Assembly: GCF_047675955.1 (NCBI RefSeq) | Contig: NC_132926.1 | Span: 18,761,826-18,825,825, forward strand | DNA length: 64,000 nucleotides | From: Chlorocebus sabaeus | Taxonomy: Eukaryota; Chordata; Mammalia; Primates; Cercopithecidae | Reading direction: 5' to 3' | Shown here: in pieces, positions 10,340-21,439 of the stretch | Layout of the letters: the number at the start of each line of letters is the position of its first letter | How positions within the stretch are numbered: the first letter of the stretch is position 1 | Notes under the pieces: generated by a model | What the model saw: the letters and a program-made list of their open reading frames with translations, nothing else | The model's database searches: none | What the model was told of the DNA's origin: nothing | Position numbers and translations under genes: made by a program

Positions 10340-10735
10340 TTTTTTAAAAAGAGAATTGTTACTCCTTACTCTATGTCCCTGCAGTTTGGATGGAGCTGGC
10401 TCTATCCAGGGTTGGCTTTAAGACTTGGTCAGCCCAATGAATGCAAATTCTAGAAATCACTGAAAATATTGAGCTCTTTCCACTGAGGTTCTTAGAAGAT
10501 AGCATGGTTGCCTGGATCTGCCAGTGATCACCTTGCCATCTTAGTATTAACTAGCTGAATAAAATCAATCAAAACGAACCAGCACTCAGAGATGGCGAGA
10601 TCAAGTCTGGAGCAACCAAGCCACTGTTTAAGTACCAGGATCCAGCTGAAGCTATAATTGTTCCCAGATTTCTTTGTTATGTGAACCAATAAATTTCCAT
10701 TAATTCTTAAGTCACTTATTTTTTGACACTTGCAA
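10340..10735 (+). mobile_element. Ancient dispersed repeat (family not named)
   Basis: CAGCCCAATGAATGCAAATT and GTTATGTGAACCAATAAATT mark the end of a common old repeat ending in a polyadenylation-like AATAAA. The reverse complement of the same family appears at 53868-54330. Confidence 0.45.
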
Positions 10736-10739
10736 ATAT

Positions 10740-11105
10740 AAAATGTTGATTAATATACCTCCCTTATTTTAAATGTGACAGGTCACTGTAAAAACCTCAA
10801 TAACTATTCAGGCATGGATTGGGATAAATTTACCTGAGTTTAGCACATTTTTTAATATAGAGATAGATTATACAAATGGAATGTAAGCAAATAAAAACCA
10901 GACTGCAAAAGAAATTTTAAAAACAATAATTCCAAAACTGTAGATTCTTGAGAATAGGAAAAGAGTGTAAAGGTTATTATAGCACAATCTATTAGTTTCC
11001 CAACACTGATATTACTCAAGAGGAGGCTGTAAAACTTACTCAAGATGTTGCAGGGGTGTTCTTCAAATAGAGAATATATTAGTTTGATGTCCATAAGGGT
11101 AGGCT
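10740..11105. other. No recognised feature
   Basis: AT-rich sequence without a supported gene or repeat. Confidence 0.45.
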
Positions 11106-11109
11106 GAAA

Positions 11110-11538
11110 AAGAAACCTCAAAAGATATTCACATTCTAATCCATGCAACCTGTGAAAGTTACCTCATATGGCAAAAAGAAAAAAAAAAAAAAAAGAAGGA
11201 CATTGTGAATATCATAACGTTAAAAATGTTGAGATGGACCAGTTATCCTGAATTACTCAGGTGGGTCTTAAATCTAATCACAAGTGCCCTTTCAAGAGGG
11301 GGATAGAGAGAGATCTGAGTCCAGACAGAAGAGAAGGCAATGGGATATAGAGGTAGAGATTAATGTGGCCATGAGGCAAGGAATACTGGCAGCCATCAAA
11401 AGCTGGAAAAGGCAAGGAACAGACTCTCCCAGAGCCTCCAGAGGAAACACAGCCCAGCTGATATGTTGATTTTGACCCTTCAAAACTCATATCAGACTTC
11501 TGGCCTCGAGAACTGTGAGAGAATACATCACTGTTGTT
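11110..11538 (+). mobile_element. MLT1-type LTR (ERVL-MaLR), part 1
   Basis: Diverged MaLR LTR: CAGGTGGGTCTTAAATCTAA, AAAAGCTGGAAAAGGCAAGG and CTCGAGAACTGTGAGAGAAT. It resumes at 11837 after an Alu insertion. An A-rich run lies at 11174-11195. Confidence 0.7.
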
Positions 11539-11822
11539 GTTGTTCTTGTTGTTGTTTGAGATGGAGTCGCGCTCTGTCACCAGGCTGGACTGCAGTGGTG
11601 CAATCTTGGCTCACTGCAACCGCTGCCTCCCGGATTCAAGTGATTCTGCTGCCTCAGCCTCCCAAGTAGCTGGGACTATAGGCGCACACCACCACACCCA
11701 GCTAATTTTTGTATTTTTAGTAGAGACAGGTTTCACCATGTTGGCCAGGTTGGGTGCGGAGGCTCACACCTATAATCCCAGCTCTTTGGGAGGTCGAGGT
11801 GGGCGGATCACAAGGTCAAGAG
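11539..11822 (-). mobile_element. Alu with inverted 5' end
   Basis: 11539-11749 is a reverse-oriented Alu from its tail (TTG-rich) down to CCATGTTGGCCAGG. At 11748 the sequence turns around into a forward Alu start (GGTTGGGTGCGGAGGCTCAC) that runs to about consensus base 75 at 11822. On the minus strand this reads as an inverted 5' piece, then the sense body, then the tail. About 12 bp of consensus are missing at the turn. Flanks ACATCACTGTTGTT (11525-11538) and ACATTGCTGTTGTT (11823-11836) enclose the whole structure. Confidence 0.85.
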
Positions 11823-11836
11823 ACATTGCTGTTGTT

Positions 11837-11885
11837 TTAAACCACCGAGTTTGTGATCATTTGTTACAGCAGCCTAAGGGAAACT
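11837..11885 (+). mobile_element. MLT1-type LTR, part 2
   Basis: TAAACCACCGAGTTTGTGAT then TTGTTACAGCAGCCTAAGGG is the typical MaLR LTR 3' end, continuing the copy at 11110. Confidence 0.7.
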
Positions 11886-11954
11886 CTTGCAGTCACTCAC
11901 AACTCCAGTGTTCTGTGAGGTTTTGATTCTATACATTCTTTTACATCCTTGACA

Positions 11955-12220
11955 GATGATAATGATAATAATATTGGTAAACACCTTTTCAGGGCTTACC
12001 ATATGCTGTACAATATTCTAACAGCTTTATATGTATTACCCCATTTAAATTTTACAAAGACCCTATGACATAGGTTACTGTGAGTACATCATTTTGCAGA
12101 TAGACAAACAGGCTCAGAAAGGTTAAATAACTGCCCATAGTCATAAAACTAATACCCTGTAAAACTAGAATTCGAACCCAAGTAATCTGATTCTGAAGTC
12201 TGTGATCTTAACTACTATAG
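11955..12220 (-). mobile_element. MIR, near full length
   Basis: Ordered MIR words on the reverse strand: ATGTATTACCCCATTTAAAT, AGGCTCAGAAAGGTTAAATA, AATTCGAACCCAAGTAATCT and TGTGATCTTAACTACTATAG. Confidence 0.85.
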
Positions 12221-12399
12221 ATAAGATAATATCTGTTTGTCCTGCAGATGATGGGTAAAGGACAAAGTCATCACCTACCTGTAAGGTGAGCTTTTTATGT
12301 GCAGATGCCTCTATTTAGAGAGGTTTTCCTGCTATCAATCCCAAATTGATCTTCTTCTATAACTTCCAAGTGTTGTAAAGTCTTCTAAAGACACAAAGA

Positions 12400-12720
12400 A
12401 TAAATCTAATTGGTCTTCCATGAAAGATTTTATTGCATCCTCTCAAGTTTTTTCTTCTCCAAAGTAAATTTCTAGTATCTTAAACCATTCTTCAAATGAT
12501 ATAATATCCTGATGCCTCACCATCCTAACTCCCTGTCATAACATACCAAATGTCTGTTAATATTCTGGAAATCACAGCATCCAGAACAAAATGCCATGTT
12601 CCAGTTAGGCTAGCCAGCACAGAACACAAAGAAACTATTATGACCTTTATTGACCTCTATTGATCTGGTCCTAAATCCCATTAGACTGCCTTAAAAATAC
12701 ATTCTTTGAGCAGCCATAAA
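12400..12720. mobile_element. L3/CR1-type LINE fossil
   Basis: CCTGATGCCTCACCATCCTA, then CATCCAGAACAAAATGCCAT, then GCTAGCCAGCACAGAACAC and ACTATTATGACC, follow the order of the mammalian L3/CR1 LINE. It is very diverged. I do not assign a strand. Confidence 0.6.
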
Positions 12721-12724
12721 AGAA

Positions 12725-13940
12725 AAATTATACATACTTTCAATGTAAGGATAAGATCCATTGAGTATACACAAAATAATTCAAAAAAGGTTGATTTTAG
12801 GACATCAAGGAAATAAATCAGATAACATAAAAATTATCTTGCTATAAAACACATACATAGTCTGTTTAAAATATCACAAGGATTATTTTAAATGTATATC
12901 TGAGCTCACAAGAAAATAATGAAGATCCCTAGGGGTCAAAAATGAATATGGAAGGAACTCAGACAGATGGTGCCACATCGCCCCGGTTTGGTGCCCTGGG
13001 AAGGGGTTAGTCTGGTCTTAGTCAGCCCAGGGGCTTCTCTTTTAATAGCTGCACACATAGGAGATAAGACCTTGAATCTATGAGCAACAGAGATTTGAAA
13101 ATCAGACGCTCATCCTTAATTCAGGCCCCTGAGAAGCTGCATTCTCAGTGAAATGGTTTTTCAGATGTCTACCGGAACGGGGACGTAAAAAGGAGGCTGG
13201 TCTGGTTCCACATTCCAGGCATACGTAGTGAGGAAAAATCTCCCCTGAAAATTTTTAGCCAGAAGCCTACCTTCTCATGACTTTGGGTTTTATTGTATTC
13301 TGTCCTTGCACAGTCCCATATTCCTGAAGCAAGAAATTAACATAAAAAGTGGTCCTGGAACACCTGGCAAAAGAAAATGAGAAACTTATCTAGATGGAGA
13401 AAGACTCAGCCCAAACCACACAGGAATCCCATGGATAAAGCCCCACTGAGGATGCTCGTGCAAGATAAAATTATAGAGCTCAAAAGGAAAATCTAGTATT
13501 CTGATAAATCAGCAGATAAAATAAACAGAAGGATAGACCCCAGCAACTTCAGATAACGAAACAGCCAAAGATTATATTTAAGTATGCTTAAAATAATTAA
13601 AAAGGCAATGTATTGAAAACATGCATATAATTCTAATTCTTTCCAAAGGCCTACTAAAATGATAGCAAACCTTTCTCTCCAAAGGCATAAATTCACAAAT
13701 GCAAGAAAAAGAGAACATAAACAAATAAAATCTTGGAGGATGAAGAGCTGATAGACAAGTGATAATTGACTAGCAGAAAAGAATAAGTTTAATTCCAAAT
13801 AGCAGTAAGAAAAGTCAAGAAGCACCACACTTACCCTACAGATTGCACCAGACACCCAACTGTCAACAAGGCCCACCCATATGTTCAAAGTATTTAAATC
13901 CCACTGGTAAATGTAAGCAGATAACCCAAGGATGAACTGA
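12725..13940. other. AT-rich stretch, possible old L1M 5' sequence
   Basis: No gene seen. A 131-codon minus-strand frame at 13493-13888 is rich in Leu, Ile and Phe because the plus strand is A-rich. It has no recognisable motif. The A-rich plus strand leading into the L1M at 14400 suggests, weakly, more L1M or HAL1 sequence. Confidence 0.35.
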
Positions 13941-13944
13941 TATC

Positions 13945-14190
13945 TGATAAAGAGGATATAGGTGTCAGACTGGACCTGAATTTCAGCTCACAATTTAATG
14001 CCATATGACTTTAGATGAGTTACTTCTTAAGTCTCAGCTCTAGTATCTAAAAAAATTGGGGAAATTATAGCACTGACCTCTAAGAGTTAATGTGAAGATG
14101 AAATAAGTTAATATGTTTAAGGCACTGAGAAGAGTAAGTGAGGAGGCACATAGTAACTCTTCAATAAATGGTTGCTACTATAGATGTCAT
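13945..14190 (+). mobile_element. MIR
   Basis: GACTTTAGATGAGTTACTTC, GTTAATGTGAAGATGAAATA and CATAGTAACTCTTCAATAAA are the forward MIR core and 3' end. Confidence 0.75.
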
Positions 14191-14399
14191 TTTGTATGAA
14201 TAAAATTCTAACATAGGGAGGGAAAACAAAGAGGCTGAAGCAAATAAGAGGAAATGGAGACTACAGGGGAAAAAAATTTTAACTTTTAATATCTGGAGAG
14301 AAGTAAAATATCCTGGCTACTTGGTGTGGAAAACAAGAACAGAAATTTATTTTTCCAAAAAGTAATATTCAGAGAATATAGTCAAAAGAAAGAATGGAA

Positions 14400-14815
14400 A
14401 GTAGATTTCAAGGAATTCCCAGAGCACTTCTGGAATGGTGGAGAATGAACATTTGAAAATCATGCCTCCTTAAAAGCAATAGGAACACCTGCAAAAATTG
14501 TCAAAATCAACTTATCCATAAATCTGATGGCCGGGCACGGTGGCTCATGCCTGTAATCCCAGCACTTTGGGAGGCCAAGGCAGGTGGATCACAAGGTCAG
14601 GAGATTGAGACCATCCTGGCTAATATGGTGAAACCCCATCTCTACAAAAAAAATACAAAAAATTAGCCAGGCATGCTGGCGGGTGCCTGTAGTCCCAGCT
14701 AACCGGGAGGCTGAAGTAGGAGAATGGCGTGAACCTGGAAGGCAGAGCTTGCAGTGAGCCAAGATCGTGTCACTGCACTCCAGCCTGGGCAACAGAGTGA
14801 GACTCCGTCTCAAAA

Positions 14816-14859
<44 letters not shown>

Positions 14860-15271
14860 AAATCTGAAATTAACCAATGGCACAAAACAATCCAAGAAGT
14901 GATTATTCAAGGAAAACATATGAATCTCATAAGGACAATGAGGTTTGTGGTGTTCTGTCTTGGCCTATTCCCATCGCTATCTAGCTCTACAGTAGCCTTA
15001 AGAACCAATAGTATAAAAATCAGAATTGCCGTGGAAATCAGCAGTCTTAGGGACTTCAAATGGCATATTAGAAAATATCTAATTAATACAAATATAACAG
15101 CAATGGAGAAATAGAGACACAGAAAGGGCAAAAGACATATGGATATAAATAACAAACTTGCAGACTTAATTCCTGCTTAGGAGTAACTGCATTAAATGTA
15201 ATTCTATTTAACAGCAATTGCATTAAATGTAAATGGATTAAATACTCCAATCAAAATACAGAGTGACTGAC
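14400..15271 (+). mobile_element. Old L1M element, 5' part
   Basis: Contains GGAATTCCCAGAGCACTTCT, AAGCAATAGGAACACCTGCA and CAAAATCAACTTATCCATAA, phrases from the 5' region of older L1M elements. It then enters ORF2 near TGCATTAAATGTAAATGGAT. It is interrupted by an AluY (14529-14860). ORF2 continues at 15690. Confidence 0.7.
14529..14860 (+). mobile_element. AluY with (TAAA)n tail
   Basis: Full-length forward Alu with AATGGCGTGAACC and AGAGCTTGCAGTGAGCC, the AluY pattern. The tail has become about eleven TAAA repeats (14817-14860). Short duplication AAATCTGA flanks it. Confidence 0.92.
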
Positions 15272-15690
15272 GAAAAGTAGATCTCATGAAAATAGAGAGA
15301 AGACTGGCAATAACCAGAGGCTGGGAATAGTAGGGGAAAAGGGAAGTAAAGAGAAGTTGATTGATAGGTACAAATATATACTTAAGTAAAAGAAATACTA
15401 CCTGGTATTTGATAGCTCAGTAGAGTGATTATAGTTAACATTAATCAATTATACATTTCCAAATAGTTAGAAGAGAGTAATTTAAATGTTCCTAGAGTAA
15501 AAAAAAAAAAAAAAAAGAAAGATAAATATTTAAGGTGATGGATATCCCAATTACCCTGATATGATTATCTGAATGTACCAAATTATCAAATGTACCCACA
15601 AAATATGTACATTTAACATGTATTAATTTTAAAATAGTAAATAAATAAATAAAAAGCAACAATAACAACAAAAACAAACAAAAAATTATT
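15272..15690 (+). mobile_element. L1MA-like 3' end inserted in the L1M
   Basis: CAATAACCAGAGGCTGGGAA, GTAGAGTGATTATAGTTAAC and GGTGATGGATATCCCAATTA are the L1MA 3' UTR. It ends in A-rich, AAAT-type repeats. It splits ORF2 of the host L1M between CAGAGTGACTGA and ACTATCTCCTGTCTG. Confidence 0.85.
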
Positions 15691-17393
15691 TAACTATCTC
15701 CTGTCTGTAAGAGACACACTTTTGATTCAAAGACAAAGTAAAATAACACTAAAAGACATACCACACAACCAATAACCAAAAGAAGCTGGAGTGGCTAAAT
15801 TTATATCAGACAAAATCAACTTTAAGACAAAATTGTTACTAGAGACAGAGAAAGACATTTTATAGTGTTAAAAGGGTCAATCAGGAATACATAGTAATTA
15901 AAAACATATACTCCGCTAACAACAAAACTGCAAAATAAATGTAGTAAAAACTGACATAATTAAAGGGAGAAACACACAATTCAAAAAAATATTGGAGATT
16001 TAAAAATCCCACCTTCAATAAGAGATAGAACTACTAAACAAAAGATCAACAAAGAAATAGAAGCACTGAACAACACTATAAACCAACTAGACCTAGCTAA
16101 AATCTATAGAATGCTCCAACCAATAACAGAAAAACATACATTCTTATCAAATGCATATGGAACATTCTCCAGAATCGACATATCCTAGGACAAAAAACAA
16201 GTTTCTATATATATAAGAATTCATATTATACTAAATATGTTCTCCAGTCACAATGAAATGAAATTATAAATCAATAATAGAGACACATTTGGGAAATTCA
16301 CAAGCATGTGGAAATTACACAACAGAGCCCTAAATAACCAATGAGTCAAAGAAGAAATCACAGGAAAAACAAGAAAACATATTGATGGGAATGCAAACAA
16401 AAACAAAACCTACTACAATTGACGGGAGGCAGCTAAAGCAGTGCTTAGAGGAAATAATAAAGAATAGAGTTGGAACAAATGAAACAAATAATAGAAGACA
16501 ATAGAGAAAAAGGAATTAAATCCAAAGTTGGGTCTTTGAAAAGATTAACAAAATTAGCAAAACTTTTAGCTACATTGCCCCGCAGGGAGAAAAAAGAGAA
16601 TGATCAAATGACTAACATTTGGAATAAAATAGGAGACACTATCACTAACATAAGAGAAATAAAAAGGATTGTAAAGGCATAGTAAGTATATGCCAGCATA
16701 ATAAGTATATGCCAGCAAATTAGATGACCTAAATGAAGTGGACAAATACTTAGTAAAACACAAACTATCAATGCTGACTTAAGAACAAACAGAAAATACG
16801 AATACCCAAGAAAGTAATGAGATTGAGATTGAATTAATGATCAAAAAACTTCTCACATTGAAAATCTCAGGCTCAGATGTTTTCACTGGTAAATTCTACC
16901 ACTTAACATAGAATTAACATCAAGCGTAAACAAACTTCCAAAAAACATAAATTCTATGAGGCCAGTATTACTCTGATATGAAACCAGAAGACAGCACCAG
17001 GAAAAGAAAAAAAAAAAAAAAAACTATAGACCAATAATTCTTTTATACAGGTGCAAAAAATACTAGCAAACTCAATCTAGGAACATATAAAAAGAATTAT
17101 ACACCACAAATCAGTGGTATTTATGCCAAGAAAGCAAGGTCAGTTCAACACAGAAAAATCAATGTAATATACCAAATCAGTAGAATAAATGATAAAAATA
17201 ACATGGCCATCTCAGATGCCAAAAAAATTTGACAATAACCAACATTGCTTCATAATGAAAACATTTAACAATCTAGAAGTAAAAGGAAACTTCTTCATCC
17301 TGATAAAGGTCATCTATGAAAAACTGACAACATTGTACTTAGTGGTAAAAGACTTGAATGATTTCTGCCTAAGATCAGAAACATGACAAGGAG

Positions 17394-17718
17394 TCCTGGG
17401 CGCAGTGGCTCACACCTGTAATCCTAGCACTTTGGGAGGCCAAGGTAGATCGATCACTTGAGGCCAAGAGTTCGAGACCAGCCTGGGCAAAATGGCAAAA
17501 CACCCATCTCTACTAAAAATACAAAAAAAAAAAAAAAAAAAACCTAAAAATACAAAAAATTAGTAGGGCATGGTGGCTTACACCTGTAATCACAGGTACG
17601 TGGGAGGCTGAGGCAGAAGAATCGCTTGAACCCAGGAGGCAGAGGTTGTAGTGAGCTGAGATCGTGCCACTTCAGCCTGGGTGACAGAGCAAGGCCCTGT
17701 CTCAAAAAAAAAAAAAGA
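17394..17718 (+). mobile_element. AluS/J with internal A-rich expansion
   Basis: Forward Alu starting at CTGGGCGCAGTGGCTCACAC. The middle A-rich linker has grown (about 20 A) and AAAAATACAAAAA is duplicated on both sides of it. Flanks GAAACATGACAAG and GAAATATGACATG form the target duplication. Confidence 0.9.
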
Positions 17719-18086
17719 AAGAAATATGACATGGATGTCCACTCTTACCACTTCTATTCAACACTGTGCTGGAGGATCTGACCCGAGTTTGGCAAGAAAA
17801 AGAAGAAAAAGATATCCAGATTAGAAAGGAAGAATTAAAACTATCTCCATTCTCAGATGAAATGATCTTGTATATATAGAAAATCCTAAGAAATCCACTA
17901 AAAACTATTAAATCTAATAAATGAGCTCAGCAAGGTTACAAGATACCAGATCAATATACAAAAGTCAATTTTATTTATATACTCCAGCAATAAACATTCT
18001 AAAAATAAAATTAAGAAAACAATTCCATTTATAATAGCATCATAAGGAATAAAATACCTAAGAATAAAATTAACAAAAGAATTGTA

Positions 18087-18404
18087 GGCCCGGCACAGTG
18101 GCTCACACCTGTAATCTCAACACTTTGGGAGGCCAAGGTGGGATGATCACTTGAGCTCAGGAATTCAAGACCAGCCTGGGCAAGATGGCGAAACCCCATC
18201 TCTACAAACAAACAAACAAACAAACAAAAATTAGCCAGTAGTGGTGGCATGTGCCTGTAGTTCCAGCTACTCAGGGGGCTGAGGTGGGAAGATCACTTGA
18301 GCCTAGGAGGCTGAGTTGCAGTGAGTCATGATCATGCCACTGTACTCCAGCCTGGGTAACAGAGTGAGACCCTGCCTCAAAAAAAAATTAAAAATTAAAA
18401 TTAA
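18087..18404 (+). mobile_element. AluJ
   Basis: Forward Alu with J-type words (ACTTGAGCTCAGGAATTC, GAGTCATGATCATGCC). The central linker carries a (CAAA)n run. Flanking duplication AAAGAATTGTA is present on both sides. Confidence 0.92.
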
Positions 18405-18629
18405 AAAGAATTGTAAGATTTGTATGTGGAAAACTATGATACATTGTTGAAATAAATTAAAGAATACTTAATTAAATTGAAAGGCATCCCATGTTCATCA
18501 ATTCAAAGACTAAATATTGTTAGATGGCAACTCACTAAATTTATCTATAGGCTCAACACACTCCCTATCAATATTTAAGCATTCTTTTTCACAAATACGA
18601 AAAGCTGATTCTAAAGTGCATTTGGATAT

Positions 18630-18765
18630 AGGCATTTAATGCTATGAACCTTCCTCTTAGCACTGCTTTTCTGTATCCCAGAGGTTTTGATAAGTTATGT
18701 CACTATTATCATTCAAGTATTTTTTTAAATTTCCATTTTGATTTCACCTAAGCATTAGAAGTAAA
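18630..18765 (-). mobile_element. L1 ORF2 fragment, reverse orientation
   Basis: CATTTAATGCTATGAACCTT, CCTCTTAGCACTGCTTTTCT and GTATCCCAGAGGTTTTGATA are antisense L1 ORF2. The same ORF2 region is also present in sense at about 16400-16460, so this is a separate fragment and not the inverted end of that copy. Confidence 0.75.
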
Positions 18766-18766
18766 C

Positions 18767-18794
18767 CACCACACCCAAATCACCACACCCAAAT
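18767..18794. repeat. Perfect 14-bp tandem duplication
   Basis: CACCACACCCAAAT occurs twice in direct succession. Confidence 0.95.
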
Positions 18795-19445
18795 GGATCA
18801 AGTAAGTGGCCAGACACAAGAACTTACAGGCATCTCTCCTGCCTAGCTAACAGGGCTCCCTGCTTTCCCCCAGCTTCCTTTAAAGGGATCATTCAGGCAT
18901 TTGCCCACAAACTGAAAGTAACCCACTTTCTATTCCTCTGTGTATACTGCTATTTGCTATGCTAACTCTCTTTCTCTCTCTGTCTGCCTCTTCATTCCTG
19001 CCTTGCATGGGCCAGAATGAAGGACTACCCTTCTGATTCATTACACCCTCCATGCCCAGGATTTGTAAGTAAAAATATTTGAACTGATTTCATATTGTAG
19101 TAGCGCATTGAATTTGCACCTTCTATTTGAAGAACTATAGAGGCTACCCTGGGCCAGCTTTTCTCTGGGACCCTTGGCAGATCACAAGGTCAGACTCCCA
19201 GGGCCAGAGCAATGGTAAGTAAGGCATAAACTGGATATGAGTCAGACAAGACTCACAAGGCATCTGCCAATATAAACAAATTTTCCATGTGAGAAACTGT
19301 ATGGTCATGAATTGTGCAACTAGACATTAGGCCATCTGCCAGGTGAAAGAAGTATCCAGTGAAAGGAATACTGTATATACCCATGTCCAGCTCCCCTTCA
19401 TTTTCCATTGGGGTATGGTTGCTAGCTACTCTGGTACTGAAACCC
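18795..19445. other. No recognised feature; possible decayed LTR
   Basis: A CT-rich middle (CTCTCTTTCTCTCTCTGTCT) followed by TTCATTACACCC and GGATTTGTAAGTAAAAATA resembles LTR or leader sequence of an old ERV, but I cannot name it. No gene seen. Confidence 0.35.
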
Positions 19446-20248
19446 AGGTTTATCTGGACATTCTCAAAACAGTTAAACATATAGGTCAGTGAAATAGAAT
19501 CGACAATGTAGAAATTAGCCCTTACATAGATGATCAACTGATTTTCTACAAAGACGCCAAGACAATTCCTTAGGAAAGAACAGATTTCTCAGCAAATGAT
19601 GTTGGAATAAATGGATATCTATATGCAAAAGAATATAGATGGACCTCTACTTGATGCCATGTACAAAAATTAATTCATTTAGCAACTTAAATGTAAGAAC
19701 TAAAACTATAAAATCCTTAGATGAATCTGTAGGATTAAATCCAAATGACAATGGTTACTTAGACATGACACCAATGACCAGTAACAAAAGAAAAATGTAT
19801 GAATTAGATTTCATCAGAAAATATTTTGTGCTGCAAAGCACATCATTAGGAAAGTAAAAAGACAACACATGGAATGAGAAAATATTGGCAAATAATAACT
19901 CTAATAAGGGATTTCTATGTAGAATACATAAAGAACTCATGACTCAATAATGACAATCTAATTTTAAAATTGTAAAGATTGATTAGATATTTATCCGAAG
20001 AAGATACACGAATAACCAATAAGCACATAAAAAGATGCTCAACATCGTTAGTCATCAGGGAAATGAAAATCAAAACTACAATGAAATACCACTTTATACC
20101 CAATAGGGTGACTTTGATGAAAATATAGACAATAACAAATGTTGATAAAGATCTGAAGAAATGGGAACCTGTAACATTTTTGTGGGATTGTAAATGTGTG
20201 CAGGTGCTTTGGAAAATAGTTTGGTAGTTCCTCAAAAAGATAAACAGT

Positions 20249-20414
20249 GGCAAGACATCATGGCTCACACCGGCAATCCCAGCATTTTGGGAAGCCTAGG
20301 CAGGAAAATTGCTTAGCCCAGGAGTTCAAGGTTGCAATGAGCTGTGATCACACCACTGCACTACAGCCTGGACAACAGAGTGAGACCCTGTCTCAAAAAA
20401 AAAAAAAAAAAAAA
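20249..20414 (+). mobile_element. FRAM (free right Alu monomer)
   Basis: About 145 bp plus poly(A): GGCTCACACC-type start, then TAGCCCAGGAGTTCAAGGTT and GAGCTGTGATCACACCACTG with no left arm. This is the FRAM layout. Target duplication AAAGATAAACA / AAAGTTAAACA. Confidence 0.8.
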
Positions 20415-20570
20415 GTTAAACATAGAATTACATACGACCCTAGCAATTTCACTCCTACACAAGAGAAATGAAAAATGTATAGCCACACAAAAACTTGTAT
20501 GTGAATGTGTATAGCATTTACTAGTATTATTCATAATAGCCAGAAAGTATAAATAACCTAAGTTTCCATT

Positions 20571-20583
20571 AACAAATGAATGG
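20571..20583 (+). repeat. AluY target duplication, left copy
   Basis: AACAAATGAATGG, identical to 20909-20921. Confidence 0.95.
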
Positions 20584-20908
20584 GGCCAGGCGCGGTGGCT
20601 CAAGCCTGTAATCCCAGCACTTTGGGAGGCCGAGACGGGCGGATCACGAGGTCAGGAAATCGAGACCATCCTAGCTAACATGGTGAAACCCCGTCTCTAC
20701 TAAAAAATACAAAAAACTAGCCGGGCGAGGTGGCGGGCGCCTGTAGTCCCAGCTACTCGGGAGGCTGAGGCAGGAGAATGGCGGGAACCCGGGAGGCGGA
20801 GCTTGCAGTGAGCTGAGATCTGGCCACTGCACTCTAGTCTGGGTGACAGAGCGAGACTCCGTCTCAAAAAAAAAACAAAAAACAAAAAACAAAAAACAAA
20901 AAAACAAA
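20584..20908 (+). mobile_element. Young AluY of Old World monkey type
   Basis: Full length. It carries GAGACGGGCGGATCACGAGG, AAAAAACTAGCCGGGCGAGG and GCTGAGATCTGGCCACTGCA. The human AluY state at the last site is GAGATCGCGCCACTGCA. These are the variants I associate with cercopithecid AluYR-type subfamilies. Most CpG sites are intact and the 13-bp duplication is perfect, so it is recent. The tail is a (CAAAAAA)n-like repeat. Confidence 0.88.
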
Positions 20909-21439
20909 AACAAATGAATGGATAAACAAGTTATAGTATATTCATACAATGGACAGTAACTCCACTATAAAAATTACTGACAGACACTACAAAATGAATA
21001 AACTTGGAAAACATAATGCTAAGTTAAAAAGTCAGTGACATAAACCACATATTGTATGACTGCATTTATATGAAATGTCAAATAGGAAAATCTATAGAAA
21101 TAGAAAGTTGATGATTGGTTTTCAGGAAGGAGGGCAAGGAGGGAATGGGTGTGACTGCTGATGAATATGGGTTTTCTTATCAGGGTATATAGGGTGATGG
21201 AAATGTTCCAAAATTTGATGCTAGTGATGGTTGTATAATATTATGAATATACTTAAAACCGCTACATTGTATACATTAAAAGGATGAAATTTGTGATATT
21301 AATTACATCTCAATAAATTCATTTTAAAAAAATTATAGCCTTCCCCAAATCAACATCCTTCATTCTACTTTTTTCTTGGTAAATCCCTTTCACATGTAGT
21401 AGAGATAAATTTCAACAAAGAAAAAAATGGAAAAGAAGG

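Larger units (their letters stand above)
15691..18625 (+). mobile_element. Old L1M element, ORF2 body
   Basis: Long diverged ORF2 sequence: endonuclease-proximal part (AAGAAGCTGGAGTGGCTAAA), middle (AAAGCAGTGCTTAGAGGAAA) and reverse-transcriptase part (CACTCTTACCACTTCTATTC). Many stops and frameshifts; the longest intact piece is about 70 codons. Interrupted by Alus at 17394 and 18087. There is no ORF1 between the 5' part and ORF2, so the element was already deleted or is a composite. Confidence 0.85.
19450..21335 (+). mobile_element. L1M (L1MB/L1MC-like), ORF2 end and 3' UTR
   Basis: ORF2 C-terminal region (AAAATCAAAACTACAATGAA, TAATAGCCAGAAAGTATAAA) and a 3' UTR with TAGTGATGGTTGTATAATAT, AAAACCGCTACATTGTATAC and CTCAATAAA. 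Interrupted by a FRAM (20249-20414) and a young AluY (20584-20908). No intact frame. Confidence 0.85.

Noticed and set aside
11534..11926. 130-codon plus-strand frame
   Set aside because: It runs through the inverted Alu and into the LTR. The amino-acid pattern is the usual Alu translation.
13493..13888. 131-codon minus-strand frame rich in Leu, Ile and Phe
   Set aside because: It is the antisense of an A-rich tract with no start signal support or family motif. Hydrophobic codons are expected from T-rich antisense.
14817..14860. CRISPR-like or satellite array from regular TAAA units
   Set aside because: It is the expanded poly(A) tail of an AluY.
17521..17562. Two Alus joined by a poly(A)
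   Set aside because: The arms are one Alu in register. The central linker has expanded and a short AAAAATACAAAAA block is duplicated.
18630..18765. Possible inverted 5' end of the adjacent L1M (twin priming)
   Set aside because: The same ORF2 region is already present in sense at about 16400-16460 of that L1, so this must be a separate fragment.
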